Counted from the stretch's first letter, positions 36,734-48,261 are shown. The stretch: DNA of 48,295 nt from Prevotellamassilia timonensis (GCF_021531665.1 NZ_JADYUH010000012.1:1-48295), one strand, 5' to 3'. The notes: generated by a model not told the origin, from the letters alone. Translations and numbers: made by a program.

Positions 36734-37465
36734 TTATTCCTCGGCGGGTTTCATGTTCGTATAGACGGTCTGCACATCGTCGAATTCTTCGAGTCGTTCC
36801 ACCATCTTGTCGATGCTTTCGCGCTCTTCGGCAGTGACGTCTTTGAGGTCGTTGGGAACGTAGGTGAACTCAGCGCCGAGCACCTCGAATCCGGACTCTT
36901 CCAGGTGTTTTTGGATTTGACCAAAGGATTTCGGGTCGCCATAGATGGTGATGCTGCCTTCTTCTTCGTCCTCATCGAACTCGTCTTCAACGCCATAGTC
37001 AATCAGGTCGAGAATCATCTCGTCCATGTCGAGTCCGTCGGTCTTTTTGAAAGTGAAAACAGCCTTGTGGTCAAAGAGAAAGGCGAGCGATCCCATCGTG
37101 CCGAGGTTTCCGTTGAATTTGTTGAAGACGGAACGCACGTCGCCCACGGTGCGGGTGGGATTGTCAGTCAGCGTGTCCACAAAGATGGCGATGCCGTGAG
37201 GTCCGTAGCCTTCGTAGGTCATCACTTTGTATTCGCTTTGGTCCTTGCCCATGGCGTTCTTGATGGCGCGTTCGATGTTGTCTTTCGGCATGTTCTCGCG
37301 CTTGCAAGTAGCGATGATGGCACGGAGTGCGGGGTTGTTTTCGGGTTCGGGGCCGCCGCTCTTCACAGCGACAGCGATTTGTTTGCCAAGTTTGGTGAAC
37401 GTGCGGGCCATGTGACCCCAGCGTTTCAATTTCGCAGCTTTTCTGTATTCAAAAGCTCTTCCCAT
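36734..37465 (-). CDS. YebC/TACO1-family protein
   Basis: A 243-residue cytoplasmic protein. The N-terminal signature (KRWGHMARTFTKLGKQIAVAVKSGG) and NPALRAIIATCKRENMPKDNIERAIKNA are the YebC pattern; the acidic stretch EDEFDEDEEEGSITIYG lies in the third domain. Members were long annotated as transcription regulators; some act in translation (TACO1, and ribosome-associated bacterial members). The sequence does not decide. The first residues MGRAFEYRKAAKLKRWG are typical of the Bacteroidetes branch and fix the start. An AT-rich ATATAATATATAA box lies 13-29 bp upstream. Confidence 0.95.
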   Translation of the reverse strand: MGRAFEYRKAAKLKRWGHMARTFTKLGKQIAVAVKSGGPEPENNPALRAIIATCKRENMPKDNIERAIKNAMGKDQSEYKVMTYEGYGPHGIAIFVDTLTDNPTRTVGDVRSVFNKFNGNLGTMGSLAFLFDHKAVFTFKKTDGLDMDEMILDLIDYGVEDEFDEDEEEGSITIYGDPKSFGQIQKHLEESGFEVLGAEFTYVPNDLKDVTAEERESIDKMVERLEEFDDVQTVYTNMKPAEE

Positions 37466-37540
37466 GGTGTTTTGTGTTTATATATTATATGTATGATTAT
37501 GATTCTCGCTGTATGATTTTGATTTTCGTTGGAGCATTTC

Positions 37541-39997
37541 TCATCTGAGTTTCGCACCAATTTCTTTTTCAAGCGCGGTGAAGATGCGCTTCATGGCAGC
37601 ATCGGTCTGACGGTCGTTCATGGTTTTGCCTTCGTCCTGCAGCACAAAGTTCACGGCATAACTCTTCTTGCCTGCCTCAAGTTCTTTTCCTTCATAGACG
37701 TCAAACAGTTCGACGCGCTTCAGCAATTTGCGCTCAGCACCGCGGGCTGCCTTGACAATCTGAGCAAACTCAACGCCTTTGTCCACGAGCAACGCCAAGT
37801 CGCGGCTCACTGCCGGGAAGCGCGGAAGGTCGCGGATTTCACGATGCACACCGGAGGCGGCTTCGTGAAGCGCAGAGACAGAGAGTTCAGCGTAATAAAC
37901 TGCCTGCTTGATGCCGGCACTCTGCAACAGGTCGCTTCTGACGGCACCCAACTCAGCAAGGAGCACTCCCTTCGCACTCTTCACCGCCAGGCTCTGGGCA
38001 AAGAGGTCGTTTTCGCCGGCTTCGCAAACCACGTCATCCCCACTCAGTCCGGCACGGCGAAGGAGGTTCATCACCGTGGCTTTCAACACGTAGAACGAGG
38101 TGGGCTCGTCGGCGTGTGCCCAAGCCCCCGTCACTTTCTTGCCGGTCAGCCAGAGTCCAATCTGGCGTGTTTCGTCGGCAGGAAGTTCGGGATTGGAGGA
38201 AACGCAGTAACAGTTGCCGCACTCAAAGAGTCTCAGGTTCGGAGACTGGCGGTTCATGTTGCGCGCAATGGTTTCCAAGCCTCCGAAGAGCAAGGACTGA
38301 CGCATCACGCCGAGGTCAGAACTCAGCGGATTGAGCAGACGGATGAGCCGCTCTGCAGCGTAGGTCTTCAGCGGAGTATAATATGCCTCACGGGTGAGGG
38401 AGTTGTTCATGATTTCGCGGTAGCCTTCTCCGACGAGTTGTTCGGAGAGGAGGTTCTCCATGCGATGTTTGCGGTCTTCCTTGGTGGCAAGTGTCAGACA
38501 GGAGGTGACGGCAGAGGGAATCTCCACGTGGTTGTAACCGTAGATGCGGAGAATGTCTTCAACGACGTCGCAGGGGCGCTGCACATCCACACGATAGGAA
38601 GGAACGCTGAGTTTCATGCCTTCCTCGTTTGCTTCGACGACTTTCATTTCCAACGCTTCGACGATGCGACGCATCAAACCGCGGTCAAGTTTCTTGCCGA
38701 TGAGTTCGTCTGCATAGTCATAACTCAAATCCACGGGGAAAGAGGCGGGCAACGTGCCGGCACTGACTTCGCGCACCGGAGAAACGAGGTGACCACCGGT
38801 CATTTCCATGATGAGTGCGGCAGCGCGGTTCAAGGCATAAATTTGTCCAACGGGGTCAATGCCGCGCTCAAAGCGGAAGGAAGAGTCGGAGGAGATGCCG
38901 TGACGGCGAGCGGTCTTGCGCACCCAAGTCGGGTCGAAGTAGGCGCTTTCCAACACCACTTCTGTGGTTTCTTCTGTCACGCCGGAGTTCAGACCACCCA
39001 TGACGCCTGCCATGCAGACAGGTCCTTCCGCATCGCAGATGAGCAGGTCTTTGCTGTCAAGTTTCTTTTCTGTGCCATCGAGAATGACGAAGGGGGTGCC
39101 TTCGGGCATGGTCTTCACACGCAGACAGTTGCCACGAAGACGAGCACCGTCGAAGCAGTGGAGCGGCTGACCGTATGCCCAAAGAACATAGTTTGTCACA
39201 TCGACCACGGAGTTCAGCGGTCTGAGTCCGATGGCGGTCAGTCTTTGCTTGAGCCACTCGGGACTTTCGCCGATTTTGCAACCGCTCAGTGCGATGGTGC
39301 AGTAGCGCGGACAAGCTTCGGGTTTCTCCACCGTCACTTCGGGACCTTTGTTTTCCGAAGTTTCGAGTGAAATCATCTCGGGACGGTGCAGAGAGGTCGG
39401 TATGTCGTGACGCACGAGATAAGCATAGAGGTCACGTGCCACACCGTAGTGAGAACAGGCGTCGGCACGGTTGGGAGTGATATCGACTTCCATGACATAG
39501 TCCTCACCCACATCATAAATCTGATTGGCGGGCACTCCGACTTTGGTGTCCAAAGGCAGTTCGATGATGCCTGCGTGAGATGTTCCGACACCGATTTCGT
39601 CCTCAGCACACAACATGCCTTCGCTGACCACGCCGCGGAGTTTAGAGCGTTTGATGGGAAAGGCTTTTCCGTCGGGCGCATAGAGCACACAGCCCACGGG
39701 AGCGAGGATGACTTTCAGACCTGCCGCAGCATTGGGCGCGCCGCAAACGACTTGCAGGAGAGGCACATCGGGAGAGTCGGAAGTGCGAACGCGACAAACG
39801 TTCAGGTGGTCGCTGTCGGGATGGGGCGTACACTCCACGATTTCGGCAGTGATGAGCCCTTCGAGTCCTCCTCTCACGCTATAAGTTTTTTCCACTCCGT
39901 CGGTTTCGAGACCGATGGAAGTGAGAGCTTCGGCCAAGCGAGAGGGGGTGAGGTCGAAGTCCACATATTGTTTCAGCCAGTTGTAGGATATGAACAT
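37541..39997 (-). CDS. pheT: Phenylalanine-tRNA ligase beta subunit
   Basis: An 818-residue subunit of the alpha2-beta2 enzyme. Domains in order: N-terminal strand (MFISYNWLKQYVDFD), tRNA-binding OB fold (about 40-150, HPDSDHLNVCRV), B3/B4 editing domain (about 210-380, LNSVVDVTNYVL), B5 domain (about 400-470), the catalytic-like core, and the C-terminal FDX-ACB anticodon-binding domain (about 720-818, RFPAVSRDLALLVDKGVEF). The start at 39997 is chosen because family members begin M-x-I-S-x-x-W-L; an ATG 48 bp upstream adds an unrelated stretch. pheS is not in the window. Confidence 0.97.
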   Translation of the reverse strand: MFISYNWLKQYVDFDLTPSRLAEALTSIGLETDGVEKTYSVRGGLEGLITAEIVECTPHPDSDHLNVCRVRTSDSPDVPLLQVVCGAPNAAAGLKVILAPVGCVLYAPDGKAFPIKRSKLRGVVSEGMLCAEDEIGVGTSHAGIIELPLDTKVGVPANQIYDVGEDYVMEVDITPNRADACSHYGVARDLYAYLVRHDIPTSLHRPEMISLETSENKGPEVTVEKPEACPRYCTIALSGCKIGESPEWLKQRLTAIGLRPLNSVVDVTNYVLWAYGQPLHCFDGARLRGNCLRVKTMPEGTPFVILDGTEKKLDSKDLLICDAEGPVCMAGVMGGLNSGVTEETTEVVLESAYFDPTWVRKTARRHGISSDSSFRFERGIDPVGQIYALNRAAALIMEMTGGHLVSPVREVSAGTLPASFPVDLSYDYADELIGKKLDRGLMRRIVEALEMKVVEANEEGMKLSVPSYRVDVQRPCDVVEDILRIYGYNHVEIPSAVTSCLTLATKEDRKHRMENLLSEQLVGEGYREIMNNSLTREAYYTPLKTYAAERLIRLLNPLSSDLGVMRQSLLFGGLETIARNMNRQSPNLRLFECGNCYCVSSNPELPADETRQIGLWLTGKKVTGAWAHADEPTSFYVLKATVMNLLRRAGLSGDDVVCEAGENDLFAQSLAVKSAKGVLLAELGAVRSDLLQSAGIKQAVYYAELSVSALHEAASGVHREIRDLPRFPAVSRDLALLVDKGVEFAQIVKAARGAERKLLKRVELFDVYEGKELEAGKKSYAVNFVLQDEGKTMNDRQTDAAMKRIFTALEKEIGAKLR

Positions 39998-40268
39998 GAA
40001 GAAAATGTTTAGGATTAAATCGATGTCGCCACAGCCTCTTTTCAAGAGACCATGGAAAACGCCCGCAAAATTACTTTATTTTTTGAAAACAAGCAAATAC
40101 GTGCATGGGACTTTGGGGAACACGCATGTTCATGAATTGATTCGTCAAAATTGATTCATCAAAAAGACATTAGTTTCTTTTTGGGGAACACGAATCACGA
40201 GCATTGAACACGAAAGGTTCAGAATAAAATGAGACGTTCCTAAGGCGTTTAATATCTTCCGAAATAAG

Positions 40269-40347
40269 TTCAGGGATGTTCCAAAAATTAGGTTGTGTCT
40301 CTACAAAGTAAAAACAAATCAACCTAAATTCTCAGAACATCCCTGAA
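40269..40347. repeat. 79-bp interrupted inverted repeat
   Basis: TTCAGGGATGTTC (40269-40281) and GAACATCCCTGAA (40335-40347) are perfect 13-bp inverse copies. Inside them AAATTAGGTTG and CAACCTAAATT pair with one mismatch. It sits 18 bp downstream of the metalloprotease stop, so it may be its terminator, or a MITE-like insertion. The rest of 39998-40365 holds direct repeats of TTTGGGGAACACG (near 40110 and 40181), a motif also seen inverted at about 28662-28690, and no gene. Confidence 0.65.
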
Positions 40348-40365
40348 AAGGAAGGAGGAGCCTAC

Positions 40366-42702
40366 TTACTTCACGCTCAACGCCTTGTCAATTGCAAAGA
40401 CGAGGGACTCGCTGTGTGCATCTCCCTTGCGGGTTTGGCAGATGCGACGAATGCGCTGCAACTGAGCAAGTGCGGCGGCATAAGCCTCAGACAACGTACC
40501 GTAAGAAACAAGGGTAATCAGTGAGGTGACGGCTTCTCGCTGCAAGGCTTGCGCATAGCCGCGACCGGAGGCATCGGAAGGCATGCTCCTCTCAAAGAGA
40601 AGGTGGGTGAGATGAGCGAGATAGTCTTCAGCCGTCCAGTTGGGATTGAGACGGTTGAGGAGTTTGGGGGCGTAGAGGTTTTTCACCACAGAGATGCCGA
40701 TGGATTGAACACTTTGGTCGGGGTCAGGCAAGAAACGCATCATCCATTTCGGTGCAATCAGCCAACGCGGCAGGGTCAAGACTTCGCGCTGAAGGAAATC
40801 TACGGCGCGCTGCTGGGCGGCGCGAGAATTGTAGGAATAGGTGACGCCCTCCTGGTCGGGTGCTTTGTAGTCGGCAAACGTTCCTCCGACTTGGTTGGCG
40901 ACGTGCATGCAATAACGATAGAACTGGTTAACCACTTCAGAGTACATGTCTGAAAGGTTGCGTCCGTAGATGTCATTGCTTTCGTAAGTCCATTCCGGCA
41001 GTTGCTTCATCATGCGCTGCAGGTTGAGGATGCCATAGTGAGAAGCCTTGACGGCATCGTCGCCGAGGTCTTCGGTGAGACAGCGCGGGTCGTGGGTGGC
41101 GTTGGTTTCTCCGTCACCGAACCAGAGTCGCGGATTGTTTTTCAGACGCTCGGAGGTGATTTTCTCCAATTCCCAGTGGTCGCTTTCGGAATCGTAGGCT
41201 CCGAACATGGGACGATAGCCCCACTCAATCGCCCACTCGTCATAGTCGCCGATGCGGGGAAAGATACCGCTGCGGGAGATGCTGTCCTCGGGCTGTGCGA
41301 CGTAGTTGAAACGGGCATAGTCCATGATGCTCGGCGTGTGACCGTAGCATTCCACGAAACTGCGGCTGCGCAGACTGTCCACGGGAACCAGCGAGGAGGA
41401 GCCGAAATTGTGGCGCAAGCCGAGAGTGTGACCGACTTCGTGGGAGGAGACGAAACGAATGAGTTGTCCCATGAGTTCCTCGTCGAACTTCATCTTGCGC
41501 GCTGCTTCGTCAAGGTTGCCGGCTTGAATCATATACCAATGATGCACAAGCTTCATGACGTTGTGATACCAGCAGATGTGGCTTTCAAGGATTTCTCCGC
41601 TGCGTGGGTCGTGAATCTGAGGACCGTAGGCGTTGGGGATGGGGGAAGCGAGATAACGGATGACGGAGAATCGGGCATCTTCCATGGACATGCTGTCAAT
41701 GCTGTCGGGCCACTCCTCCGCACGAATGGCGTTTTTGAAACCGGCTTTCTCAAATGCTTTTTGCCAGTCGTTCACACCTTGAATGAGATAGGGTCGCCAC
41801 TGCTTGGGGGTGGCAGGGTCGATGTAATAGACAATCGGTTTCTTTGGTTCGACCAGTTCGCCGCGAGCGAGGCGGGCGGCGTCGGCACTGTCCTTCGGCT
41901 CCAGACGCCAGCGAGTGATGAAACGCTTGGACTCGACGTGTTGCTGTGCGTCGGTGTAGCGTTCAAAACGGTCGGAGAAGTAGCCGACGCGCGGGTCGAA
42001 CAAGCGTGCCAGCATGGGCGTTTTGGGAAGCAGGATGAAAGAGATGTTGAAACCAATGGTCACTTTCCCCGTGCGTGCTCCGGCTGCGGTTGCCGTGCCC
42101 GAGGAGTACCAAGTCTTAACCATGCGTACCTCAGTGTTGGTGGGGAAGGTCTTGATGCTTTCGATGAAACTAGCGTCTCTCATGGGAGACTGCAAACCGT
42201 ATTGCTGACGGGTGCGGCTGTTGATGCCAAAGGCGCCGTTGTCCTCCAGGAAGAAGGACGTCACCTTGAATTTACTCTTGTTGTCTGCGCGGGATTCGAT
42301 GTGGAAGGCACCGATGATGGGGTTCACGTTACTGATTCTGACGGCGCGGTCAATGGCGTCCACGCTGTCTGCATCATTCATGAGGATGCGGGAGCGCAAC
42401 AACATTTTGTCTTTTCCGACCCGCTCGAAATAGACGGTTTGCTGGATGACGGACTCGCCGCCATATTTTCCCACCGAAGCAGGCGTGCCGGTGAAGCGAA
42501 CACTGGCGAGAAACTCGCGCCCGAGCAGACTGTCGTGCACAGCGAAGAACCATTCTTCGTCTTTCTGGAAGACATCGAAGAGTCCGCTTTTTGATTTTTC
42601 AGCCGAAGTTTTCTCCGGTCTTGTCGTCTTTTCTTTTCGTGCATGAAGTTCTCCGGTGAAACAGAAGAGGAGAGAGAGAAGCAGGAAAACATATTTCTTC
42701 AT
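40366..42702 (-). CDS. Secreted zinc-dependent metalloprotease (DUF5117/DUF4953 type)
   Basis: A 778-residue exported protein. A signal peptide (about 1-21, ending GELHA) precedes a beta-rich DUF5118/DUF5117-like region (about 40-330), followed by a zincin domain with HEVGHTLGLRHNFG; the first histidine is residue 421, Glu422 is the catalytic base and His425 and His431 complete the HExxHxxGxxH zinc site. The DYARFNYV segment near 463 is the expected Met-turn region. The family is widespread in Bacteroidetes, probably periplasmic or surface-located, and its substrates are mostly unknown. There is no T9SS-type tail. The 5' region contains the 166-bp repeat (42769-42934), shared with the end of thiC. 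Confidence 0.92.
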   Translation of the reverse strand: MKKYVFLLLSLLFCFTGELHARKEKTTRPEKTSAEKSKSGLFDVFQKDEEWFFAVHDSLLGREFLASVRFTGTPASVGKYGGESVIQQTVYFERVGKDKMLLRSRILMNDADSVDAIDRAVRISNVNPIIGAFHIESRADNKSKFKVTSFFLEDNGAFGINSRTRQQYGLQSPMRDASFIESIKTFPTNTEVRMVKTWYSSGTATAAGARTGKVTIGFNISFILLPKTPMLARLFDPRVGYFSDRFERYTDAQQHVESKRFITRWRLEPKDSADAARLARGELVEPKKPIVYYIDPATPKQWRPYLIQGVNDWQKAFEKAGFKNAIRAEEWPDSIDSMSMEDARFSVIRYLASPIPNAYGPQIHDPRSGEILESHICWYHNVMKLVHHWYMIQAGNLDEAARKMKFDEELMGQLIRFVSSHEVGHTLGLRHNFGSSSLVPVDSLRSRSFVECYGHTPSIMDYARFNYVAQPEDSISRSGIFPRIGDYDEWAIEWGYRPMFGAYDSESDHWELEKITSERLKNNPRLWFGDGETNATHDPRCLTEDLGDDAVKASHYGILNLQRMMKQLPEWTYESNDIYGRNLSDMYSEVVNQFYRYCMHVANQVGGTFADYKAPDQEGVTYSYNSRAAQQRAVDFLQREVLTLPRWLIAPKWMMRFLPDPDQSVQSIGISVVKNLYAPKLLNRLNPNWTAEDYLAHLTHLLFERSMPSDASGRGYAQALQREAVTSLITLVSYGTLSEAYAAALAQLQRIRRICQTRKGDAHSESLVFAIDKALSVK

Positions 42703-42768
42703 GAGGATACCTATTATATTAAGGAGTTCTTATTTATGGAATGTTCTAAGCAGTCTTTCTCTGCCGCG

Positions 42769-44730
<1,962 letters not shown>

Positions 44731-44783
44731 TCATGGAGACCACGGAGGAGGCGGTTCGTTGCCTTTTGTTTGACCAAGTGGAT

Positions 44784-45401
44784 TCATTCTTCCCCGAGGA
44801 AGCGGCGCATGGCTGCCACGGGGTCGGGCGATTGGAGGATGGCACCGGAAACGGCGATGGCGTCCGCACCGGCGGCTTCCAGGGCGGGCACGTCGTCGGG
44901 GGTGATGCCGCCGATGGCACAGACGGGGATGTCGCTTCCCGCTTCGCGCAGTTTTCTCACTATTTCGCCGATGCCTTCTGCGCCAAGCAGCGGAGCGAGA
45001 TTGTCTTTCGTGCGAGTGAAGCGGAAGGGACCGACGCCAAGATAGTCTGCACCGGCGCGTGCTCCTGCCAATGCTTGTTCGGGCGTGTTGGCGGTGGCAC
45101 CGATGATGAACGCCGGACCGAGCAGTTTCCTTGCTTCTTCAACGGGCATGTCGTTGGCACCGAGATGCACGCCGTCGGCTCCGAGGGAGCGCACGAGTTC
45201 GACGCGGTCGTCAATCACGAAGACCGCACCGACCTCGCCGCAGGCTTTCAGAAGTCTTTCGGCGAGAGGACGAACCTCTTCATCGCCGGCGTGCTTCACG
45301 CGCAACTGAATCCAACGACAACCGCCACGAAGCGCAAGGAGGGCAGACTCTTCGTAGGTGCAGGTGGGAGTTTCGTGAGTGATGAACTGAACGGGCAACA
45401 T
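44784..45401 (-). CDS. thiE: Thiamine-phosphate synthase
   Basis: A 205-residue TIM-barrel enzyme that joins hydroxymethylpyrimidine diphosphate and thiazole phosphate to make thiamine phosphate. Visible motifs: WIQLRVKHAG, VFVIDDRVELVRSLGADGVH, GADYLGVGPFRFTRTK and VCAIGGITPDDVPALEAAGADAIAVSGAI. It is the first thi gene here, followed by thiC. thiS, thiG, thiH and thiD are absent from the window, and no TPP riboswitch is seen in the 90 bp upstream, which is shorter than that riboswitch. Confidence 0.95.
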   Translation of the reverse strand: MLPVQFITHETPTCTYEESALLALRGGCRWIQLRVKHAGDEEVRPLAERLLKACGEVGAVFVIDDRVELVRSLGADGVHLGANDMPVEEARKLLGPAFIIGATANTPEQALAGARAGADYLGVGPFRFTRTKDNLAPLLGAEGIGEIVRKLREAGSDIPVCAIGGITPDDVPALEAAGADAIAVSGAILQSPDPVAAMRRFLGEE

Positions 45402-45491
45402 AAGGCTATGTGAAAGTTTAGTATAATTCTATGATTTAATGTATTAAATATTTTTACTATAGAACTGAGCGAAGCAAATCGTTTCCCGACT

Positions 45492-46724
45492 TTAGCGAGG
45501 CAAGGGGCGGTTGTCGGCAGGAATCTGCGGACGGTGGCGACGCCAAAGGGAGGCAAAGGCGGCGGGGAGCGCAGCCAAGGTGGTCTGCAAGAGAACGTAC
45601 CAAGGATAGGGGGCATCGCCCAGAGCGAGTGCGCTTTTCTTACCGATGATTTTCAACTCGAGACCGACGGAGAACAAGAAGGTCACCGGCGACAGAATAG
45701 CGGGGAGAAGTGACAGCCACATCTCATCAAAGACGGCACGACTGAACGAAACAACGAACAAAGCCAACGAAAGAAAAAGCGTGAGCCAAAGCAGGAAGGA
45801 AACGAGATTCGCCGATCGGTCGGAAAAGGAACGGAGTTTCACAAAGTCGCTCCCTCTGTCGCGGAGACGACGCTCGGGTTCGCCATGAAGCCAAAGACGG
45901 GTGTCCACATCGGCGGTGACACAAACGCTTCCGCCGGACGCCGCATCGGAAAGTGCCGACATCCAAACCACGTCATCCCACTGACGCACAACATCTTCTC
46001 GCTGCGTGCCGCAGGAAAGAACCCACTCGCGTTTCACCACGAAACCGTCCCGAAAAAAAGCGGAGGGTACGCCCTGGCGCGCACTGCGCCACAAAGCGGA
46101 GAAACGGACGAAGCGACGTGCAGCGGCACGACGGCTGACGGCAGTGTCTCCTTCGTGATTGGAGTAGAACTGCACAAACTGAACGCCATCGCCAACACGC
46201 GACATCAAACGTGCTGCCCACCCCGTGTCGTGGGGACGCATCCGTATGTCGCAAACCGCGACGCATGGAGCGTAGGCTGCCTTCACTGCCAACATACGCG
46301 CAAGCGCCGTCGGAATGATGTGGCGCGTGGTGGGCGGAACACTCACCAAACGCAAACGCTTGAACGAAGTTTGCAAACGGACACACAAAGCGGACAGCAT
46401 GTCAGACTGTGCTTCCGAAACGCGGGCATCTGCCACAATCACCTCATAGAACCCTTCTATTTCCTGATTCAAAAAGGCTCTTAATGAGTCTTCTGCATCG
46501 TTTTCTTCCAGCAAATGTTCTGCCAAAAGAATGACGCTCAAACCTTTCGTTTCTGACTCCGCAGGAACTGACGGCTGTCCCGAAACGGGCACCGAACGGA
46601 ACAAACGCCACAGAAGCACGAGCGTCAGACACACACAAACGAACCAAATGCCCCACCACACACAATGGGCGGCGGACCACTGAAAACAGTTCAAGGTGTG
46701 AAACATTTCTTCCATCTCGCGCAA
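45492..46724 (-). CDS. Degenerate GT2-like membrane protein
   Basis: A 410-residue membrane protein with the layout of a family 2 glycosyltransferase: an N-terminal membrane helix (about 20-42), a GT-A-like domain (about 60-300; LSVILLAEHLLEENDAEDSL, FYEVIVADARVSEAQS, APCVAVCDIRMRPHDTGW), and two or three C-terminal membrane helices (about 303-385). The sequence is weak at functional points: the usual DxD is CDIRM, and no QxxRW motif is seen, so it may be inactive or very divergent. It follows the rlmB-like gene by 45 bp and ends 90 bp before thiE. Methionines at 46724, 46715 and 46706 are all possible starts. Confidence 0.75.
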   Translation of the reverse strand: MREMEEMFHTLNCFQWSAAHCVWWGIWFVCVCLTLVLLWRLFRSVPVSGQPSVPAESETKGLSVILLAEHLLEENDAEDSLRAFLNQEIEGFYEVIVADARVSEAQSDMLSALCVRLQTSFKRLRLVSVPPTTRHIIPTALARMLAVKAAYAPCVAVCDIRMRPHDTGWAARLMSRVGDGVQFVQFYSNHEGDTAVSRRAAARRFVRFSALWRSARQGVPSAFFRDGFVVKREWVLSCGTQREDVVRQWDDVVWMSALSDAASGGSVCVTADVDTRLWLHGEPERRLRDRGSDFVKLRSFSDRSANLVSFLLWLTLFLSLALFVVSFSRAVFDEMWLSLLPAILSPVTFLFSVGLELKIIGKKSALALGDAPYPWYVLLQTTLAALPAAFASLWRRHRPQIPADNRPLPR

Positions 46725-46769
46725 ATGACTGAAAGGCGGTTATTTTATTCGTAATTCATAGAATGTCCC

Positions 46770-47561
46770 TTACATAAGGCTACGACGCATCTCGGCACAA
46801 AGAATCGCCGTGGCAGCGCCGACATTCAAACTCTCTGCCCCGGTGCCGCCAGCAGGATAAGGCGGAATGAGCAGACGGTGCGTCACCCTCGCTGCCACTT
46901 CCTCGGAGATGCCGCGCCCTTCGTTTCCCATGACCAAAATGCCTCGGTCTTCAAAGCGAAGGGAACGAGCGTAGAGGTTGTCTCCGTCAAGGAACGTGCC
47001 ATAGACGGGCACCTCTTCGGACACTTTGTCCAGGAAGGCGGGGAGATTGACATAGTGCATCCGCACTCTTGCCACTGCGCCCATCGTGGCTTGCACGACT
47101 TTCGGGGCATAGACATCGGCTGTCTCGGTGGAAGCAAAGATGTGGCGGATGCCAAACCAATCTGCGGTGCGAAGGATGGTGCCGAGATTCCCGGGATCTT
47201 GCACGCTGTCCAAAGCCAAACAGAGTTCGCGGGCAGGAAGGCTTGCTTCTGCCTGCGCGTCTTCGGAATCGGCGGGAAGAGGGAAAAGAGCAAGCATACC
47301 TTCTCCCTTGGGAGGATGAACCAGACCGGAAAGGGCGTTCATTTCGGAAGCACTGCACACTTCGGGCGTCACGCCGCAGTGAGCCAACACGGGCAAAAGC
47401 GGAAGGGAAGCCTCCGTCACGAACAAGGCGACGGGGCGCATGCCGCCGGCGACCAAATCTGTCACCAAACGCTTACCCTCTGCCACAAAAAGACGCTCGC
47501 TCTCGCGACCTTTCTTCTGACGCAGCGAGTGCACAAGTTTCACAATTCGCTTTGACACCAT
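46770..47561 (-). CDS. TrmH/SpoU-family RNA 2'-O-methyltransferase
   Basis: A 263-residue SPOUT methyltransferase. An N-terminal substrate-binding domain (VKLVHSLRQKKGRESERLFVAEGKRLV) is followed by the knot-forming catalytic domain: motif 1 LDSVQDPGNLGTILRTADWFG (about 124-144), motif 2 ILVMGNEGRGIS (near 214) and motif 3 IPPYPAGGTGAESLNVGAATAIL (about 232-254). The family methylates ribose 2'-OH in rRNA or tRNA; RlmB (23S G2251) is a common member, but the target here cannot be told. It is the first gene of the right-hand - strand array. A TAACTTTG box lies about 40 bp upstream (47601-47608, - strand), without a good TTG. Confidence 0.93.
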   Translation of the reverse strand: MVSKRIVKLVHSLRQKKGRESERLFVAEGKRLVTDLVAGGMRPVALFVTEASLPLLPVLAHCGVTPEVCSASEMNALSGLVHPPKGEGMLALFPLPADSEDAQAEASLPARELCLALDSVQDPGNLGTILRTADWFGIRHIFASTETADVYAPKVVQATMGAVARVRMHYVNLPAFLDKVSEEVPVYGTFLDGDNLYARSLRFEDRGILVMGNEGRGISEEVAARVTHRLLIPPYPAGGTGAESLNVGAATAILCAEMRRSLM

Positions 47562-47833
47562 GTTATCTTTGTATTTGAAAAAGCCTACAAAACTACAAAG
47601 TTATTTCCAATTATGAGGTTTATCTGAAGGCATTAACGATACATTGCCGTCCCCCACCCTCCCTGAGTTGAGGAAATGGAAGCGAGTATTCGCCCGAAAA
47701 ATCGCAACGGGGACGCGGTCACCAGTGAGAGATGTTCTGAAAAATCTTGGGGTTAGGAGCGTTCAAAACTATGCGCCGACATTGGGTTGGCTCTCACTTC
47801 TCCGAGCCTGTGCATCCACTCTCCGACAGTGTA

Positions 47834-48117
47834 CATATACGTAAATAAAAGGGGAAACAAAAAACTATACAAACTATACACAAACCCTACATTTTGCTCT
47901 TTATCTCGTTGATTTTCCGAACGTTGCGAAATGTATAGTTTAAGACGCAAACTATACACAAACTATACATTGAACCATGCACAAAACCCTACACAGCGAG
48001 TGTTCAAAACCCTACACAGCGAGCGTTCGCAAAACTATACACGAAGCGGAACACAAACCCTACACAGCGAGCGTTCGCAAAACTATACACGAAGCGGAAC
48101 ACAAACCCTACATTTTG
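47834..48117 (+). repeat. Dispersed intergenic element, copy 4
   Basis: The + strand copy. Block A is ATATACGTAAATAAAAGGGG and following. The core is TATCTCGTTGATTTTCCG, CGTTGCG, AATGTATAGTTT. The tail contains 11-bp AAACTATACAC units and two exact 48-bp units. 47580-47833 before it holds no gene I can support. Confidence 0.85.
48010..48105. repeat. 48-bp tandem duplication
   Basis: Two 48-bp units (48010-48057, 48058-48105), identical by eye, starting CCCTACACAGCGAGCGTTCG and containing CTATACACGAAGCGGAACAC. A partial, diverged unit precedes them (from about 47987). It lies within the tail of dispersed element copy 4. Confidence 0.9.
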
Positions 48118-48261
48118 TTTTTGAACACGAATCTCGCGAATGGAACGAATGAACGCGAATGAATCGTCCGTAACGAACGTGACGAACGTAAAACAGGAAA
48201 TGGCAATAGGAGGTGAACAACCTTTTCCACACCCAACGCCCTTTTTCGGTTTTAACACTTC

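Noticed and set aside
45402-45491. TPP riboswitch before thiE
   Set aside because: The gap is too short and lacks the conserved riboswitch sequence blocks.
47931-48152. Open frame through the 11-bp and 48-bp repeats (starts MYSLRRKLYTNYT); a similar one on the - strand at 29332-29547
   Set aside because: It is generated by repeat units that are open in several frames; 11 bp is not a multiple of 3, and the conserved element is conserved as DNA across blocks that the frame ignores.
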